A stretch of DNA of 64,000 bases from Lachnospiraceae bacterium (GCA_902363665.1 CABJAW010000003.1:62001-126000); one strand, 5' to 3'. Positions 1-8,912 are shown, numbered from the stretch's first letter. The notes: a model not told the origin generated them from the letters alone. Numbers and translations are program-made.

Positions 1-355
1 GGCAGAGGCAGAAGCAACCACGGAGTCTGCAACCGAGGAATCTACAGAAGCTGCAACGGAAGCTGCAACGGAAGCAGGAACAGAAGCGGTGATTGGTGAG
101 GCAGATGAGACAACAGGTGTCGAAGTGGCAGAGGAAAGCAGCGAAGCTGCTGACGACAAGATCGAGATTACCACAGATGACATTCTGGCTGGCGATATCG
201 TAGCGCTGGAAGTAAATGCAGACGGTGAGGTTACTTCTCTTACGATTCTTGCATATGGTACCGGAAGCTATGTAGATACCACGGAGGCAGAGACAGATCT
301 TGCAGAGGAAGCACTGCTTGGAGATGAGGCATCTACAGAGGCTGTAACGGAGTAA
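1..355 (+). CDS. C-terminal end of an acidic Thr/Glu/Ala-rich protein (partial)
   Basis: The reading frame is open from base 2 and runs off the left edge, so the start of the gene is missing. The visible 117 residues open with degenerate repeats of the type E-A-T-E/E-S-T-E. A short segment with alternating hydrophobic residues follows (about codons 55-80, containing G-D-I-V-A-L-E-V), and then another acidic tail. This composition is typical of secreted or surface-anchored low-complexity regions in Gram-positive bacteria, but I do not recognise the family and assign no function. Translation stops at TAA just before a strong hairpin that separates it from the convergent thi genes. Confidence 0.6.
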   Translation, partial: AEAEATTESATEESTEAATEAATEAGTEAVIGEADETTGVEVAEESSEAADDKIEITTDDILAGDIVALEVNADGEVTSLTILAYGTGSYVDTTEAETDLAEEALLGDEASTEAVTE

Positions 356-397
356 TTCCCGACATGGTTTATTTGGGTAAATAATACGCCTGACTTA

Positions 398-436
398 AAA
401 AAGCACTGTGTTACTATGTACTACACAGTGCTTTTT
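398..436. terminator. Bidirectional intrinsic terminator
   Basis: Two perfect 14-base arms (398-411 and 423-436) enclose an 11-base loop. The arms begin with five A and end with five T, so the hairpin is followed by a U-run when transcribed from either side. It lies between the convergent ends of the partial plus-strand gene and thiD and probably terminates both. Confidence 0.9.
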
Positions 437-462
437 GCAGCTTTTACGAGTCTCTCTTTTTA

Positions 463-1281
463 TTACGCTTCGGTCTTATTTTCTTCGATGAATTTTCCGG
501 AAATCGCAAATCCATGATTCATCGGTCCGCTTCCATGCCCGAGATCAAGCATGGCGGAAAGAGCGCCGGAGATATAGTCTTTTGCGCGGGCAACGGAGTC
601 CGCCATCGAAAAACTTTTTGCCAGGTTGGATACAATCGCAGATGACAAGGTGCAACCGGTTCCGTGAGTATTCGGATTGTCGATGCGTTTTCCGTAAAAC
701 CACCGGTAAGCGCCACTTTGTTCAAACAGCAGGTCATTTGCATCGTTGATGCTGTGGCCGCCCTTACACAAAACGGCGCAATGATAGGCTTCTGATATAT
801 GCCGGGCAGCAGCGATCATCTCCTCTTCCGTGGCAATGGACATGCCGGTCAGTTCCATTGCTTCCGGAATGTTTGGTGTCAGCAGGTCGGCCAGCGGAAA
901 CAGCTCTTCTTTTAAGGTCTGGATCGCATCCATACTGATGAGCCGTGCGCCGCTTGTAGCGACCATGACGGGATCTACCACTATATTTTTTGCATCATAG
1001 GTGCGAAGCCGGTCCGCAATCGTGCAGATCAGCTCTTTTTCGGAGACCATGCCGATTTTTACCGCATCCGGGTAAATGTCGGTGAAGATACAGTCCAGTT
1101 CCTGCCCAAGAAATTCCGGTGTTGCATTTAAAATGGCTGTGACACCGGTCGTGTTCTGGGCAGTGAGGGCCGTAATGGCGCTCATGGCATAAACGCCATT
1201 TGCAAGCATGGTCTTGATATCTGCCTGAATGCCGGCGCCTCCGCTGGAATCACTTCCGGCGATTGTTAGTGCAGTTTTCAT
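463..1281 (-). CDS. thiD: Hydroxymethylpyrimidine/phosphomethylpyrimidine kinase
   Basis: ThiD phosphorylates HMP to HMP-P and then to HMP-PP, the pyrimidine half of thiamine phosphate. The 272 residues start with the ribokinase-fold signature L-T-I-A-G-S-D-S-S-G-G-A-G-I-Q-A-D. They continue with D-P-V-M-V-A-T-S-G and end with the anion-hole motif G-T-G-C-T-L-S-S-A-I, which holds the catalytic region. The length is normal for ThiD. The ATG overlaps the thiE stop by four bases (ATGA), indicating translational coupling. It is the last gene of a thiM-thiE-thiD operon that recycles HMP and hydroxyethylthiazole. No thiC or thiG is nearby, so the unit as seen is a salvage set. Confidence 0.96.
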   Translation of the reverse strand: MKTALTIAGSDSSGGAGIQADIKTMLANGVYAMSAITALTAQNTTGVTAILNATPEFLGQELDCIFTDIYPDAVKIGMVSEKELICTIADRLRTYDAKNIVVDPVMVATSGARLISMDAIQTLKEELFPLADLLTPNIPEAMELTGMSIATEEEMIAAARHISEAYHCAVLCKGGHSINDANDLLFEQSGAYRWFYGKRIDNPNTHGTGCTLSSAIVSNLAKSFSMADSVARAKDYISGALSAMLDLGHGSGPMNHGFAISGKFIEENKTEA

Positions 1282-1928
1282 ATAAAATCATCCTTTATCG
1301 TTTCTTTTACAGCTGTTTTCAGCTCTGCTGCCGCCTTTTTAATGTCCGGTTTTGCGTAGATTGCGCTGATGACAGCGGCTCCGCAGATGCCGCTTCCGGC
1401 AAGCTGATGTACATTTTCCTGTGTGATACCGCCGATTGCAACAACGGGGATGGAGACAGCGCTGCAGATCGCCTTCAGTGTTTCATAGGTGACCTCATTT
1501 GCATCATCTTTTGAACTGGTCGGAAAGACCGCACCGACACCAAGATAATCAGCACCCGCTTTTTCTGCGAGAAGTGCCTGCTCGACTGTCTGGGCGGAAA
1601 CACCGATGATCTTGTCATCTCCAAGCTTTTTGCGGACATCTCCGGCTGCCATGTCGCTTTGGCCGACGTGGATTCCGTCTGCGTTCATGGCAAGTGCGAT
1701 TTCCACATTGTCATTTATGAGAAACGGCACATGCCAGGAACGGCAGAGCGTCTGCAGTTCTTTTGCTTCCTCAAGGAAATGAGCTTCATCGAGGTGCTTT
1801 TCCCGGAGCTGAAGCATCGTGACACCGCCCTCAAGGCTTTCAAGCACGACTTCCTTTAAGGTTCGGCCGTCAAGCCAGTGGCGGTCTGTCACTGCATACA
1901 GCAGTAAATTTTCTTTAGCGCACTTCAT
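1278..1928 (-). CDS. thiE: Thiamine-phosphate synthase
   Basis: ThiE joins HMP-PP to thiazole phosphate to give thiamine monophosphate. The TIM-barrel signatures are clear: L-Y-A-V-T-D-R near the N-terminus, Q-L-R-E-K, I-N-D-N, A-D-G-I-H-V-G-Q-S-D, D-Y-L-G-V-G-A-V-F-P-T-S-S-K and V-A-I-G-G-I. The reading frame can begin at a GTG at 1937, but the ATG at 1928 has a GAAGG sequence about eight bases upstream and gives a standard N-terminus, so it was chosen (216 residues). The start lies inside the 3' end of thiM. The gene is the middle member of the thi operon. Confidence 0.95.
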   Translation of the reverse strand: MKCAKENLLLYAVTDRHWLDGRTLKEVVLESLEGGVTMLQLREKHLDEAHFLEEAKELQTLCRSWHVPFLINDNVEIALAMNADGIHVGQSDMAAGDVRKKLGDDKIIGVSAQTVEQALLAEKAGADYLGVGAVFPTSSKDDANEVTYETLKAICSAVSIPVVAIGGITQENVHQLAGSGICGAAVISAIYAKPDIKKAAAELKTAVKETIKDDFI

Positions 1929-2736
1929 AGCGGGCACCTTCTTTCAGTGTTTTTGCATCCATGTTGTAGATCGCGTCAATGATGCGGTTTCGATAGGTGG
2001 AGTTTCCGTCGCCTTCCAGCATATGGTCCCAGGCAATCTCTCCTGCAAGACCCATGGCACAGACGGCAGCTGCGGCAGCCTCAAGCGGATGGTCTTTGTT
2101 GGCTGTGAGATAGGCTGTCATCATTCCGGAGAGCTGGCAGCCGGTTCCGGTGATTTTCCCCATCTCCGCTCTTCCGTTTCGGATCACGTAGCATTTTTGG
2201 GCATCTGCGACAAGATCGATCGCACCGGTAACCGCGATCACGCAGCCGTGCGCTGCAGCGAAATTTTTCACAAAAGAAACAGCGCTGTCAAGATTTTCTT
2301 CTGTGACAGCATCGGCGACGTCAGCATCCACGCCTTTTGTGGTACCGCTTCCAAGCGCCAGTGTCTTGATCTCGGAGATATTGCCGCGGATGGCGGTAAA
2401 GGAAAGTGCCTCCATCAGACGAAATGCTGTTTCAGTGCGCAGCTTCGACGCTCCGACACCGACCGGGTCAAGCAGCAGCACATGATGGCATTCCTGTGCT
2501 TTTTTTCCGGCGCGGAACATTCCTTCGATGCTTCTTTTGTTCAGCGTGCCGAGGTTGATGTTTAATCCACCGCAGATCGAGGTGATATCTTCCACATCGT
2601 CCGGTTCATCAGACATGATCGGACTGCCGCCGCAGGCAAGCAGGATATTTGCAACATCGTTGACCGTCACGTAGTTTGTGATATTGTGAACGAGCGGTAC
2701 GGTCTTTCTTACGTTTTCCAGACAAGTTTCCAGCAT
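1915..2736 (-). CDS. thiM: Hydroxyethylthiazole kinase
   Basis: ThiM phosphorylates 4-methyl-5-(2-hydroxyethyl)thiazole, the salvage entry to the thiazole half of thiamine. The 273-residue protein has the ThiM block N-I-T-N-Y-V-T-V-N-D-V-A-N near residue 20, the following G-G-S-P-I-M stretch, L-D-P-V-G-V-G-A-S and the nucleotide-binding G-T-G-C-Q-L-S-G. It has a GGAG ribosome-binding site nine bases before the ATG and a consensus promoter just upstream, so it opens the thi operon. The 3' end overlaps thiE. Confidence 0.96.
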   Translation of the reverse strand: MLETCLENVRKTVPLVHNITNYVTVNDVANILLACGGSPIMSDEPDDVEDITSICGGLNINLGTLNKRSIEGMFRAGKKAQECHHVLLLDPVGVGASKLRTETAFRLMEALSFTAIRGNISEIKTLALGSGTTKGVDADVADAVTEENLDSAVSFVKNFAAAHGCVIAVTGAIDLVADAQKCYVIRNGRAEMGKITGTGCQLSGMMTAYLTANKDHPLEAAAAAVCAMGLAGEIAWDHMLEGDGNSTYRNRIIDAIYNMDAKTLKEGARYEVR

Positions 2737-2796
2737 AATGGTACACTCCTTTATTTATGATAGGTATTTTCGGAAGGTTCTTACAAAATTCGTGTC

Positions 2797-2825
2797 ATTA
2801 TAGCACCTGTATGGAGAAATGACAA
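2797..2825 (-). promoter_or_regulatory. Consensus promoter of the thiM-thiE-thiD operon
   Basis: On the minus strand, TTGTCA (2820-2825) is followed after 17 bases by TATAAT (2797-2802), about 60 bases before the thiM ATG. The short leader does not contain the CUGAGA and ACC-UGA-UC elements of a TPP riboswitch. Confidence 0.8.
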
Positions 2826-2851
2826 GCAGCAAAAGAAAGTTGGGTTACTGT

Positions 2852-4075
2852 TTATATAGCTGCATGCCGTCCGGCGACATACCCGCTGGACCATGCCCAC
2901 TGCAGGTTGTATCCGCCGCAGGGACCATCCACGTCTAACAGTTCTCCGGCAAAATAAAGGCCGGGAACCGATCGGCATTCCATCGTTTCCGGAGAAAGTG
3001 CGGATAGACCGACCCCACCTGCGCAGACCTGACACGTATCAAAGTCTTTTGTGCCGGTGATGGTTAAACGAAATGCACGGCAGGTATGAAGAAGGGCATC
3101 CATGGATTTTTCATCCAGCGCAGCACACGTCATTTTTACCGGAATCCCTGCTTTTTCCTGGATAACCGGGATCAGTTTTTCTGGAAGAATACCGCGCAGC
3201 ACAGCGGCTACCTTTTCCTGTTGGAGTGCCAGTGCTCTTGTGCGCAGCATGGAGAGCACTTCGTCATCCAAATACGGATCAAGCAGATCGATTTCTGCGG
3301 CAAAGCGTTCGCTTTTAGATGCGCAGCTGACATGACGCGACAGCTGGAAAACTGCGATGCCTGAGATGCCATATTTCGTCCACTGGAGTTCCCCGCATTC
3401 GGAAGCGACCGGAACCTCACGGCCGCGCAGAAGTGTCACACGCGCATGACAGCGCACTCCGGCAAGCGAGGAAAGAAATTTCCCTTCACAGAGAAGCGGC
3501 GTGAGCGCAGGTGACGGTGTGTGGACAGAAAGTCCGGCTGAGGCTGCCAGCGCATAGCCGCTGCCGTCTGATCCGGTCTGCGGCATACATTTGGAACCGC
3601 AGCAGAGGATCAGCGAGTCACAGGGATACGTCCAGGTGGCAGTCTGCACCTTCCACTGCCCTTCTTCCCGGAAAATCCGTTCTATTTTCTCGGAGAGCTT
3701 TACCTTGATTTTCAGCCGCCTTACTTCAGTGAGCAGGACTTCCAGAACAGAGGAAGCCTGGTTGGTGTAAGGATAAACGTAACCGCTGCGGTCAGTAGTC
3801 AGCAGTCCGAGTTCATGGAAAAAATCAAGCGTTTTTTCAGGCGGGAACTGTTCGATCACGGACTTTGCGAATACGGGATCTGCACCATGGTAGGCAGAGG
3901 AAAGCCTGGGATCGAGATTAGTCAGGTTACAGCGCCCATTTCCTGTCACAAGGAGCTTGCGGCCAGGGCGGTCCATTGCTTCTAAAATTGTCACCTTTGC
4001 GCCGCTGCGGGCGGCTGTGATGGCAGCCATCAGGCCGGAAGCACCAGCACCGGCTACAAGGACGTGTTTTACCAT
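2852..4075 (-). CDS. NAD(P)/FAD-dependent oxidoreductase of the YhiN/HI0933 (BaiN-like) family
   Basis: This 407-residue flavoprotein begins with a dinucleotide-binding fold, V-L-V-A-G-A-G-A-S-G-L-M-A-A. It carries the family hallmark R-K-L-L-V-T-G-N-G-R-C-N-L-T-N around residues 37-52. It ends with the FAD-contacting segment L-Y-F-A-G-E-L-L-D-V-D-G-P-C-G-G-Y-N-L-Q. The family includes BaiN, which acts on bile-acid 3-oxo-delta4,6 intermediates in Clostridium scindens. Most members have no proven substrate, and no bai genes are nearby, so a bile-acid role is not claimed. The start overlaps the stop of the upstream PLP-enzyme gene by seven bases, so the two are co-translated. Confidence 0.85.
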   Translation of the reverse strand: MVKHVLVAGAGASGLMAAITAARSGAKVTILEAMDRPGRKLLVTGNGRCNLTNLDPRLSSAYHGADPVFAKSVIEQFPPEKTLDFFHELGLLTTDRSGYVYPYTNQASSVLEVLLTEVRRLKIKVKLSEKIERIFREEGQWKVQTATWTYPCDSLILCCGSKCMPQTGSDGSGYALAASAGLSVHTPSPALTPLLCEGKFLSSLAGVRCHARVTLLRGREVPVASECGELQWTKYGISGIAVFQLSRHVSCASKSERFAAEIDLLDPYLDDEVLSMLRTRALALQQEKVAAVLRGILPEKLIPVIQEKAGIPVKMTCAALDEKSMDALLHTCRAFRLTITGTKDFDTCQVCAGGVGLSALSPETMECRSVPGLYFAGELLDVDGPCGGYNLQWAWSSGYVAGRHAAI

Positions 4076-5352
4076 TTTACATACCCTTTTTCATACAGTC
4101 TCTGGAGTGATTTCAGAATACCGAGTTTGGCGTGCGGCCAGGTCAGGCCGCCCTGGAAGTAGGCAGCATATGGAGCTTTAAGCGGACCGTCGGCACTTAG
4201 TTCGATCGAAGAACCCTGGACAAATGCACCGGCGGCCATGATGACGTCACTGTCATAGCCAGGCATCGCCCACGGTTCCGGTGTGACGTAACTGTCGACC
4301 GGGGCTGCAAACTGAATGCCTTCGCAGAAGGAAGTCAGACCCTCCGGAAATCCAAATTCGATGGCCTGAATGATGTCGTGGCGCTCTTCCGTCGCGTTCG
4401 GAATTACTTTAAAACCAAGGCTTTCATAGATGTTTGCGGCAAAGATCGCACCCTTTAATGCGGAGGCAGTGACGGTTGGCGCAAGGAAAAATCCCTGATA
4501 GAAGGACTGCATTACACCGAGGGAAGCGCCGACTTCTTTTCCGAGTCCCGGAGAAGTCAGACGGTAGGCCGCGCGTTCCACGCACTCTTTTGTTCCGGCG
4601 ATGTAACCGCCGATTGGAGCAAGACCGCCGCCCGGATTCTTAATCAGGGAGCCGACGATCATATCAGCCCCGAAATCGCTCGGTTCAAGGCGTTCTACAA
4701 ATTCTCCGTAGCAGTTATCTACCATGACGATAATATCCGGGCGAAGCTTTTTGACGAAGGCGATCGCCTCTCCGATCTGTGTGACAGAGAGCGTCGGACG
4801 GGTCAGATAACCTTTGGAGCGCTGGATTTCGATCAGCCGCGTCTGTGGACGGATCGCATTTTTGATTGCTTCATAATCAAAATTTCCATCTTCAAGAAGC
4901 TCGACCTGAGCATAGGTGATGCCGTATTCGGCGAGAGAACCGCAGGATGGACGGATGCCGATGACTTCCTCAAGTGTATCATACGGTTTTCCGGAGATGG
5001 AGAGCATCTCATCCCCAGGACGCAGGTTGGCGGAAAGGGCCAGTGCCAGTGCGTGGGTTCCGCAGGTGATTTGCGGGCGTACCAGCGCATCTTCTGTATG
5101 GAAGGTTTCTGCATAGACCTGCTCGAGCGTATCTCTTCCGATATCATTGTACCCGTAGCCGGTCGAGGTGTTGAAGCACTCGGCGCTGACACGGGCTTTC
5201 TGCATGGCGTTTATTACTTTCAGCTGGTTGTATTCGGCGGTCTCATCGATTCTTTCAAAGCGCTCCTTCAGTCCGGCAAGAATCTTTTCACCGTATTCAT
5301 ATACCGCCGGGCTGATGCCGAGTGTGGTGTAAATTTCATTCATTGTACTCAT
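4069..5352 (-). CDS. ynbB: YnbB-like PLP enzyme (methionine gamma-lyase family / 'aluminium resistance protein')
   Basis: The 427-residue protein belongs to the fold-type I PLP enzymes. It has the cofactor Asp segment I-V-M-V-D-N-C-Y-G-E near residue 212 and the internal aldimine lysine in G-S-L-I-K-N-P-G-G-G near residue 238. The family is annotated as aluminium resistance or methionine gamma-lyase-like, but its physiological substrate is not firmly established. In Bacillus, ynbB also lies close to miaA. The ATG has an AAAGGA ribosome-binding site seven bases upstream. The sequence between it and miaA is the 91-bp tandem repeat described separately. Downstream it overlaps the flavoprotein gene. 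Confidence 0.85.
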   Translation of the reverse strand: MSTMNEIYTTLGISPAVYEYGEKILAGLKERFERIDETAEYNQLKVINAMQKARVSAECFNTSTGYGYNDIGRDTLEQVYAETFHTEDALVRPQITCGTHALALALSANLRPGDEMLSISGKPYDTLEEVIGIRPSCGSLAEYGITYAQVELLEDGNFDYEAIKNAIRPQTRLIEIQRSKGYLTRPTLSVTQIGEAIAFVKKLRPDIIVMVDNCYGEFVERLEPSDFGADMIVGSLIKNPGGGLAPIGGYIAGTKECVERAAYRLTSPGLGKEVGASLGVMQSFYQGFFLAPTVTASALKGAIFAANIYESLGFKVIPNATEERHDIIQAIEFGFPEGLTSFCEGIQFAAPVDSYVTPEPWAMPGYDSDVIMAAGAFVQGSSIELSADGPLKAPYAAYFQGGLTWPHAKLGILKSLQRLYEKGYVKW

Positions 5353-5387
5353 GGAAAATCCTTTCGTTATCTTATCTTAGTTCAACC

Positions 5388-5715
5388 AAGCTCATAAGGG
5401 ATCCTCCCACTGACGTGGGTCCCTCCTTATGAGATTTTTCGCTGATATTGATATTGCAAATATTTTATTACCGGACGCAAGCTCATAAGGGATCCTCCCA
5501 CTAACGTGGGTCCCTCCTTATGAGATTTTTCGCTGATATTGATATTGCAAATATTTTATTACCGGACGCAAGCTCATAAGGGATCCTCCCACTAACGTGG
5601 GTCCCTCCTTATGAGATTTTTCGCTGATATTGATACTGCAAATTTTTTATTACCGGACGCAAGCTCATAAGGCATCCTCCCGCTGACGCGGGTCCCTCCT
5701 TATGAGATTTTTCGC
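5388..5715. repeat. 91-bp tandem hairpin repeat, 3.6 copies
   Basis: Copies start at 5388, 5479, 5570 and 5661, with an exact period of 91 bases. The last copy is truncated at about 5715. Each copy contains a hairpin with nine-base outer arms CTCATAAGG/CCTTATGAG, an internal loop and an inner five-base stem closing on the tetraloop TGAC or TAAC. On the plus strand the hairpin is followed by ATTTTTCG. The remainder of the unit is AT-rich. The inner stem is CCCAC/GTGGG in copies 1-3 and CCCGC/GCGGG in copy 4, a compensatory change that keeps pairing. The last codons and stop of miaA lie inside copy 4. Because 91 is not a multiple of three, the array does not encode a repeated peptide. Confidence 0.92.
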
Positions 5716-6686
5716 GCCCGCAGCTGCTCTTCTATATATGCCAGAATCGCATTTTCTCCTTCAAACTCCGGCCGGTTTACCCAGATCACATCTTTTTCGC
5801 GTTTGAACCAGGTGATCTGCCGCTTGGCAAAGTGGCGGGTGTCACGCTTTAAAATGCGGATGGCTTCTTCCAGTGAGAGATCACCGTTTAAATAATCAAG
5901 AATCTCTTTGTAGCCGAGCCCCTGCATGGAAACCATGTCACGGGTACAGCCATCCTGCTGCAGAGCACGGACTTCATCCACCAGCCCGGCCTCTATCATT
6001 GCATCAACGCGGTGGTCGATGCGATCATAAAGATGGGCGCGGTCATCGTTTAATACGAAGTAAGCAAAATGATAGGGCGATGTTTTCTGCCGCTCTGCTT
6101 CGTTGTGATCAGAGATCTTCTGACCGGTCTCATGGTAAAATTCCAGCGCACGGATGACGCGTTTGACGTTGTTTTCGTGAATGGCATCTGCGGAAGCAGG
6201 ATCGATTTCCCGCAGCATTTCGTGCAGAACGTGAGCACCCTGTGTGTGTGCCAGATCTTCTAAAAACCTGCGGTACGTCATATCGCCGCCATTTTCTGTA
6301 AAATCGATGTCGTACAGGACGGCCTGGATATAAAAACCGGTACCGCCAACGAGAATCGGAATTTTTCCGCGGCTTTGAATCTCCTGAATGTAGCGTTTCG
6401 CATATTCCTGAAATTTTACGACATGAAATTCTTCGTCCGGTTCAAATTCATCAATCAGATAATGCGGAACACCCTGCATCTCTTCCTTTGTCACTTTTGC
6501 AGAGCCGATGTCCATTCTGCGGTACACTTGCATTGAATCAGCGGAGACGATTTCGCCGCCGATTTTTTTTGCAAGATTTACAGAAAGGGCGGTCTTTCCG
6601 ACTGCGGTCGGTCCGGTGAGGATGACGAGGGGCGGCCGATCGGGTATGTCAGATATAAAATTGTTTGCGTGCGGCGTGTTGTCCAT
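5700..6686 (-). CDS. miaA: tRNA dimethylallyltransferase
   Basis: MiaA isopentenylates A37 of tRNAs reading UNN codons. MiaB, encoded at 23.5 kb, then methylthiolates the product. The protein has the P-loop G-P-T-A-V-G-K-T, the DSMQVYRR segment and a normal length (328 residues). An ATG at 6692 is only one or two bases from the GAGGAG ribosome-binding site. The ATG at 6686 has the ideal seven-base spacing and was chosen. The gene begins six to twelve bases after mutL, in the mutS-mutL-miaA order common in Firmicutes. Its final residues R-K-I-S and the TAA are encoded within the terminal copy of the 91-bp repeat. Confidence 0.96.
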   Translation of the reverse strand: MDNTPHANNFISDIPDRPPLVILTGPTAVGKTALSVNLAKKIGGEIVSADSMQVYRRMDIGSAKVTKEEMQGVPHYLIDEFEPDEEFHVVKFQEYAKRYIQEIQSRGKIPILVGGTGFYIQAVLYDIDFTENGGDMTYRRFLEDLAHTQGAHVLHEMLREIDPASADAIHENNVKRVIRALEFYHETGQKISDHNEAERQKTSPYHFAYFVLNDDRAHLYDRIDHRVDAMIEAGLVDEVRALQQDGCTRDMVSMQGLGYKEILDYLNGDLSLEEAIRILKRDTRHFAKRQITWFKREKDVIWVNRPEFEGENAILAYIEEQLRARKIS

Positions 6687-6698
6687 TATCATTCTCCT

Positions 6699-8912
6699 CT
6701 ATAAGACTCGTTTAAATTTCTTTTCCAACTCATATTTTGTCATTGTCACGATCGTCGGACGCCCGTGCGGACAGTTATATGGGTTTTCGAGCTGCAAAAG
6801 CTCATCAATCAGTGCATTTGCTTCTGCGGTGGAAAGTCGGCTGCCCCCCTTTACAGCTGCTTTGCAGGACATGGAAGCAATCTTTTCGCAGACAATCTGA
6901 TCAGATGCCTGTTCAGAGATACTGGAAAGTCCATCGAGAATTTCCAAAAAGAGATCGCGGCTTGCAAGGCTGTAAAGGTTGCCTGGAACAGCGCTGATCG
7001 AGTATTCACGGCCGCCAAATGGGGAAATTTCAAATCCCACATCAGTAAAAGCGGTCATATGATGCTTCAGAAGCTCTTCCTCCTGAAGATTTAAAGTGAC
7101 AATTACAGGCGGCGTGATCATCTGGGAAGTCTGCTTTTTGTCGTGATACTGTTTCATAAACCGCTCGTACATAACCTTTTCATGCGCGGCGTGCTGGTCG
7201 ATCAGATACATTTTGTCATCGAATTCCACGATCCAGTAGGTGTCAAACACCTGGCCGACGAGACGGTGTCTCGGACGGCTTGATTCTGAGAGCAGTTTTT
7301 CTCCGAAAAGCTCCATCTGGACGGCCTTTTTCTCAAGCTCCTCTTCTCTTGTGCGTGCGGCATCCTCCTTTAAGGCATCGGAGACGGATGATGGAAGCGG
7401 ATGCGAAAATGCTTCATCCGGGGACTGCCCGGCCGCTTCGCCTGCGGAATCTCCAGCTTTCCGTATTTTCGTCTCCCCGGACGGAAGAATGCTTCCGGTG
7501 ACCGGTTTCATGGAAACGCGTCGGTCACGCTGCGGATATTTTACCTGATACGGGCTGTTTGCTTCAGCGATCAGCTGACTGCGGATCTTTTCGAATGGTT
7601 CCGGGTAACGCGGTGCGGACTTCTTTTCCAGGTCCGCGGACTCTTTATAAGGAATGTCAGCGCTTTCCGAAATTGCATGGGCCGACTTACCGGTCTGATC
7701 GCCGACAGAATTGCTGAAAACACCGTTTTTTTCGGCAGGCTGTCCGGAAGCGGCTGCCTGCGCTGCAGTGGATGCAGGTCTGTCCGGAGAAGCGCCGGAG
7801 TTTATCACCACGTCAATGTGCTTTTTTCCTGTTTCTGCTCCTTCAGGATGGCCTGAAGCTGCCGTATCATTCTTTTTTTGTGCCTGTCCGGCCGGCCGCT
7901 CAATCGTAAACTCCGGGATCAGTTCTTTTCCAAGCAGCGCTTCCTTTACCGCCTGGCACACCTTTTCATAGACGTCCTGCTGATTGGAAAAACGAACCTC
8001 CATTTTCTGCGGATGGACGTTGACATCGACTTCCTCTGTATCGATCTGCAGCTTTAATACAGTAAACGGATATCGGTGGCTCATCATGAACGCTTTGTAG
8101 GCGTCTTCGATCGCGCGTGCGACAATGGCGCTCTTTACATAGCGGTCATTGACAAAATAATTTTCGTAATTGCGGTTACCGCGTGAAATCACCGGCTTTC
8201 CGATAAAGCCGGTAATCTTGATATTGCCATAATCTGCATCGATCTTCAGCAGGTTTGAGGCAATATCACGTCCGTAAATGCTGTAAATGATATCTTTTAA
8301 ATTGCAGTTTCCGGAGGTGTGCAGCTTTGTGTCGCGGTTGCTGATGAATTTAAAAGCGATTTCCGGATGGGAAAGAGCCATTCGTTCCATCAGATCACTG
8401 ACACAGCCAGCCTCACCGGAAGCGGATTTCAGAAATTTTTTCCGGGCAGGTGTGTTAAAAAACAGGTTGTGTACCAGAAAGGTCGTTCCTTCCGGTGCGC
8501 CGATCTCTTCCAGATTCTTTTCAGAGCCGCCTTCAATGACATAGCGAACCCCGGTCAGGCTTCCGGCTGTCTTTGTGATCATTTCCACCTGACTGACGGC
8601 GGCAATACTGGAAAGCGCCTCGCCGCGGAAACCAAGTGTGCCTGAAGTAAGCAGATCTTCGACCTTTCGGATTTTGCTTGTCGCGTGCTGTTGATAGGCG
8701 ATCCGCACCTGCTCTTTCGGAATCCCGCATCCATTGTCCGTGATGCGGACAAGTGAGGTACCGCCGTCCTTGATTTCCACGGTGATAGCGTTGGCACCTG
8801 CATCCACCGCATTTTCCACCAGCTCCTTGACAACAGAAGCCGGACGTTCGACGACCTCTCCTGCGGCGATTTTATCAATGGTATCCTGACTGAGTAAAAT
8901 AATTTCGTTCAT
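6699..8912 (-). CDS. mutL: DNA mismatch repair protein MutL (endonuclease type)
   Basis: MutL couples mismatch recognition by MutS to strand incision. The N-terminal GHKL ATPase shows I-A-A-G-E-V-V-E-R-P, D-N-G-C-G-I and the T-L-G-F-R-G-E-A-L loop. A long Ser/Ala/Glu-rich linker (about residues 340-530) leads to the dimerisation domain. That domain carries the metal-dependent nickase motif D-Q-H-A-A-H-E-K-V-M-Y-E near residue 570, plus the accessory S-C-K-A-A-V-K and C-P-H-G-R-P-T motifs. This is the MutH-independent type of MutL. The length is 737 residues. It starts 12 bases after mutS and is followed immediately by miaA. Confidence 0.97.
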   Translation of the reverse strand: MNEIILLSQDTIDKIAAGEVVERPASVVKELVENAVDAGANAITVEIKDGGTSLVRITDNGCGIPKEQVRIAYQQHATSKIRKVEDLLTSGTLGFRGEALSSIAAVSQVEMITKTAGSLTGVRYVIEGGSEKNLEEIGAPEGTTFLVHNLFFNTPARKKFLKSASGEAGCVSDLMERMALSHPEIAFKFISNRDTKLHTSGNCNLKDIIYSIYGRDIASNLLKIDADYGNIKITGFIGKPVISRGNRNYENYFVNDRYVKSAIVARAIEDAYKAFMMSHRYPFTVLKLQIDTEEVDVNVHPQKMEVRFSNQQDVYEKVCQAVKEALLGKELIPEFTIERPAGQAQKKNDTAASGHPEGAETGKKHIDVVINSGASPDRPASTAAQAAASGQPAEKNGVFSNSVGDQTGKSAHAISESADIPYKESADLEKKSAPRYPEPFEKIRSQLIAEANSPYQVKYPQRDRRVSMKPVTGSILPSGETKIRKAGDSAGEAAGQSPDEAFSHPLPSSVSDALKEDAARTREEELEKKAVQMELFGEKLLSESSRPRHRLVGQVFDTYWIVEFDDKMYLIDQHAAHEKVMYERFMKQYHDKKQTSQMITPPVIVTLNLQEEELLKHHMTAFTDVGFEISPFGGREYSISAVPGNLYSLASRDLFLEILDGLSSISEQASDQIVCEKIASMSCKAAVKGGSRLSTAEANALIDELLQLENPYNCPHGRPTIVTMTKYELEKKFKRVL

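Noticed and set aside
1819..2565. 248-codon open frame on the plus strand
   Set aside because: It lies antisense to thiE and thiM, both clear enzymes, has no ribosome-binding site and no recognisable family.
2781..3035. 84-codon minus-strand frame near the thi promoter
   Set aside because: Out-of-frame shadow of the flavoprotein's 3' end, crossing the thi promoter.
5388..5715. CRISPR array
   Set aside because: The units are contiguous 91-bp tandem copies with no unique spacers and no cas genes nearby.
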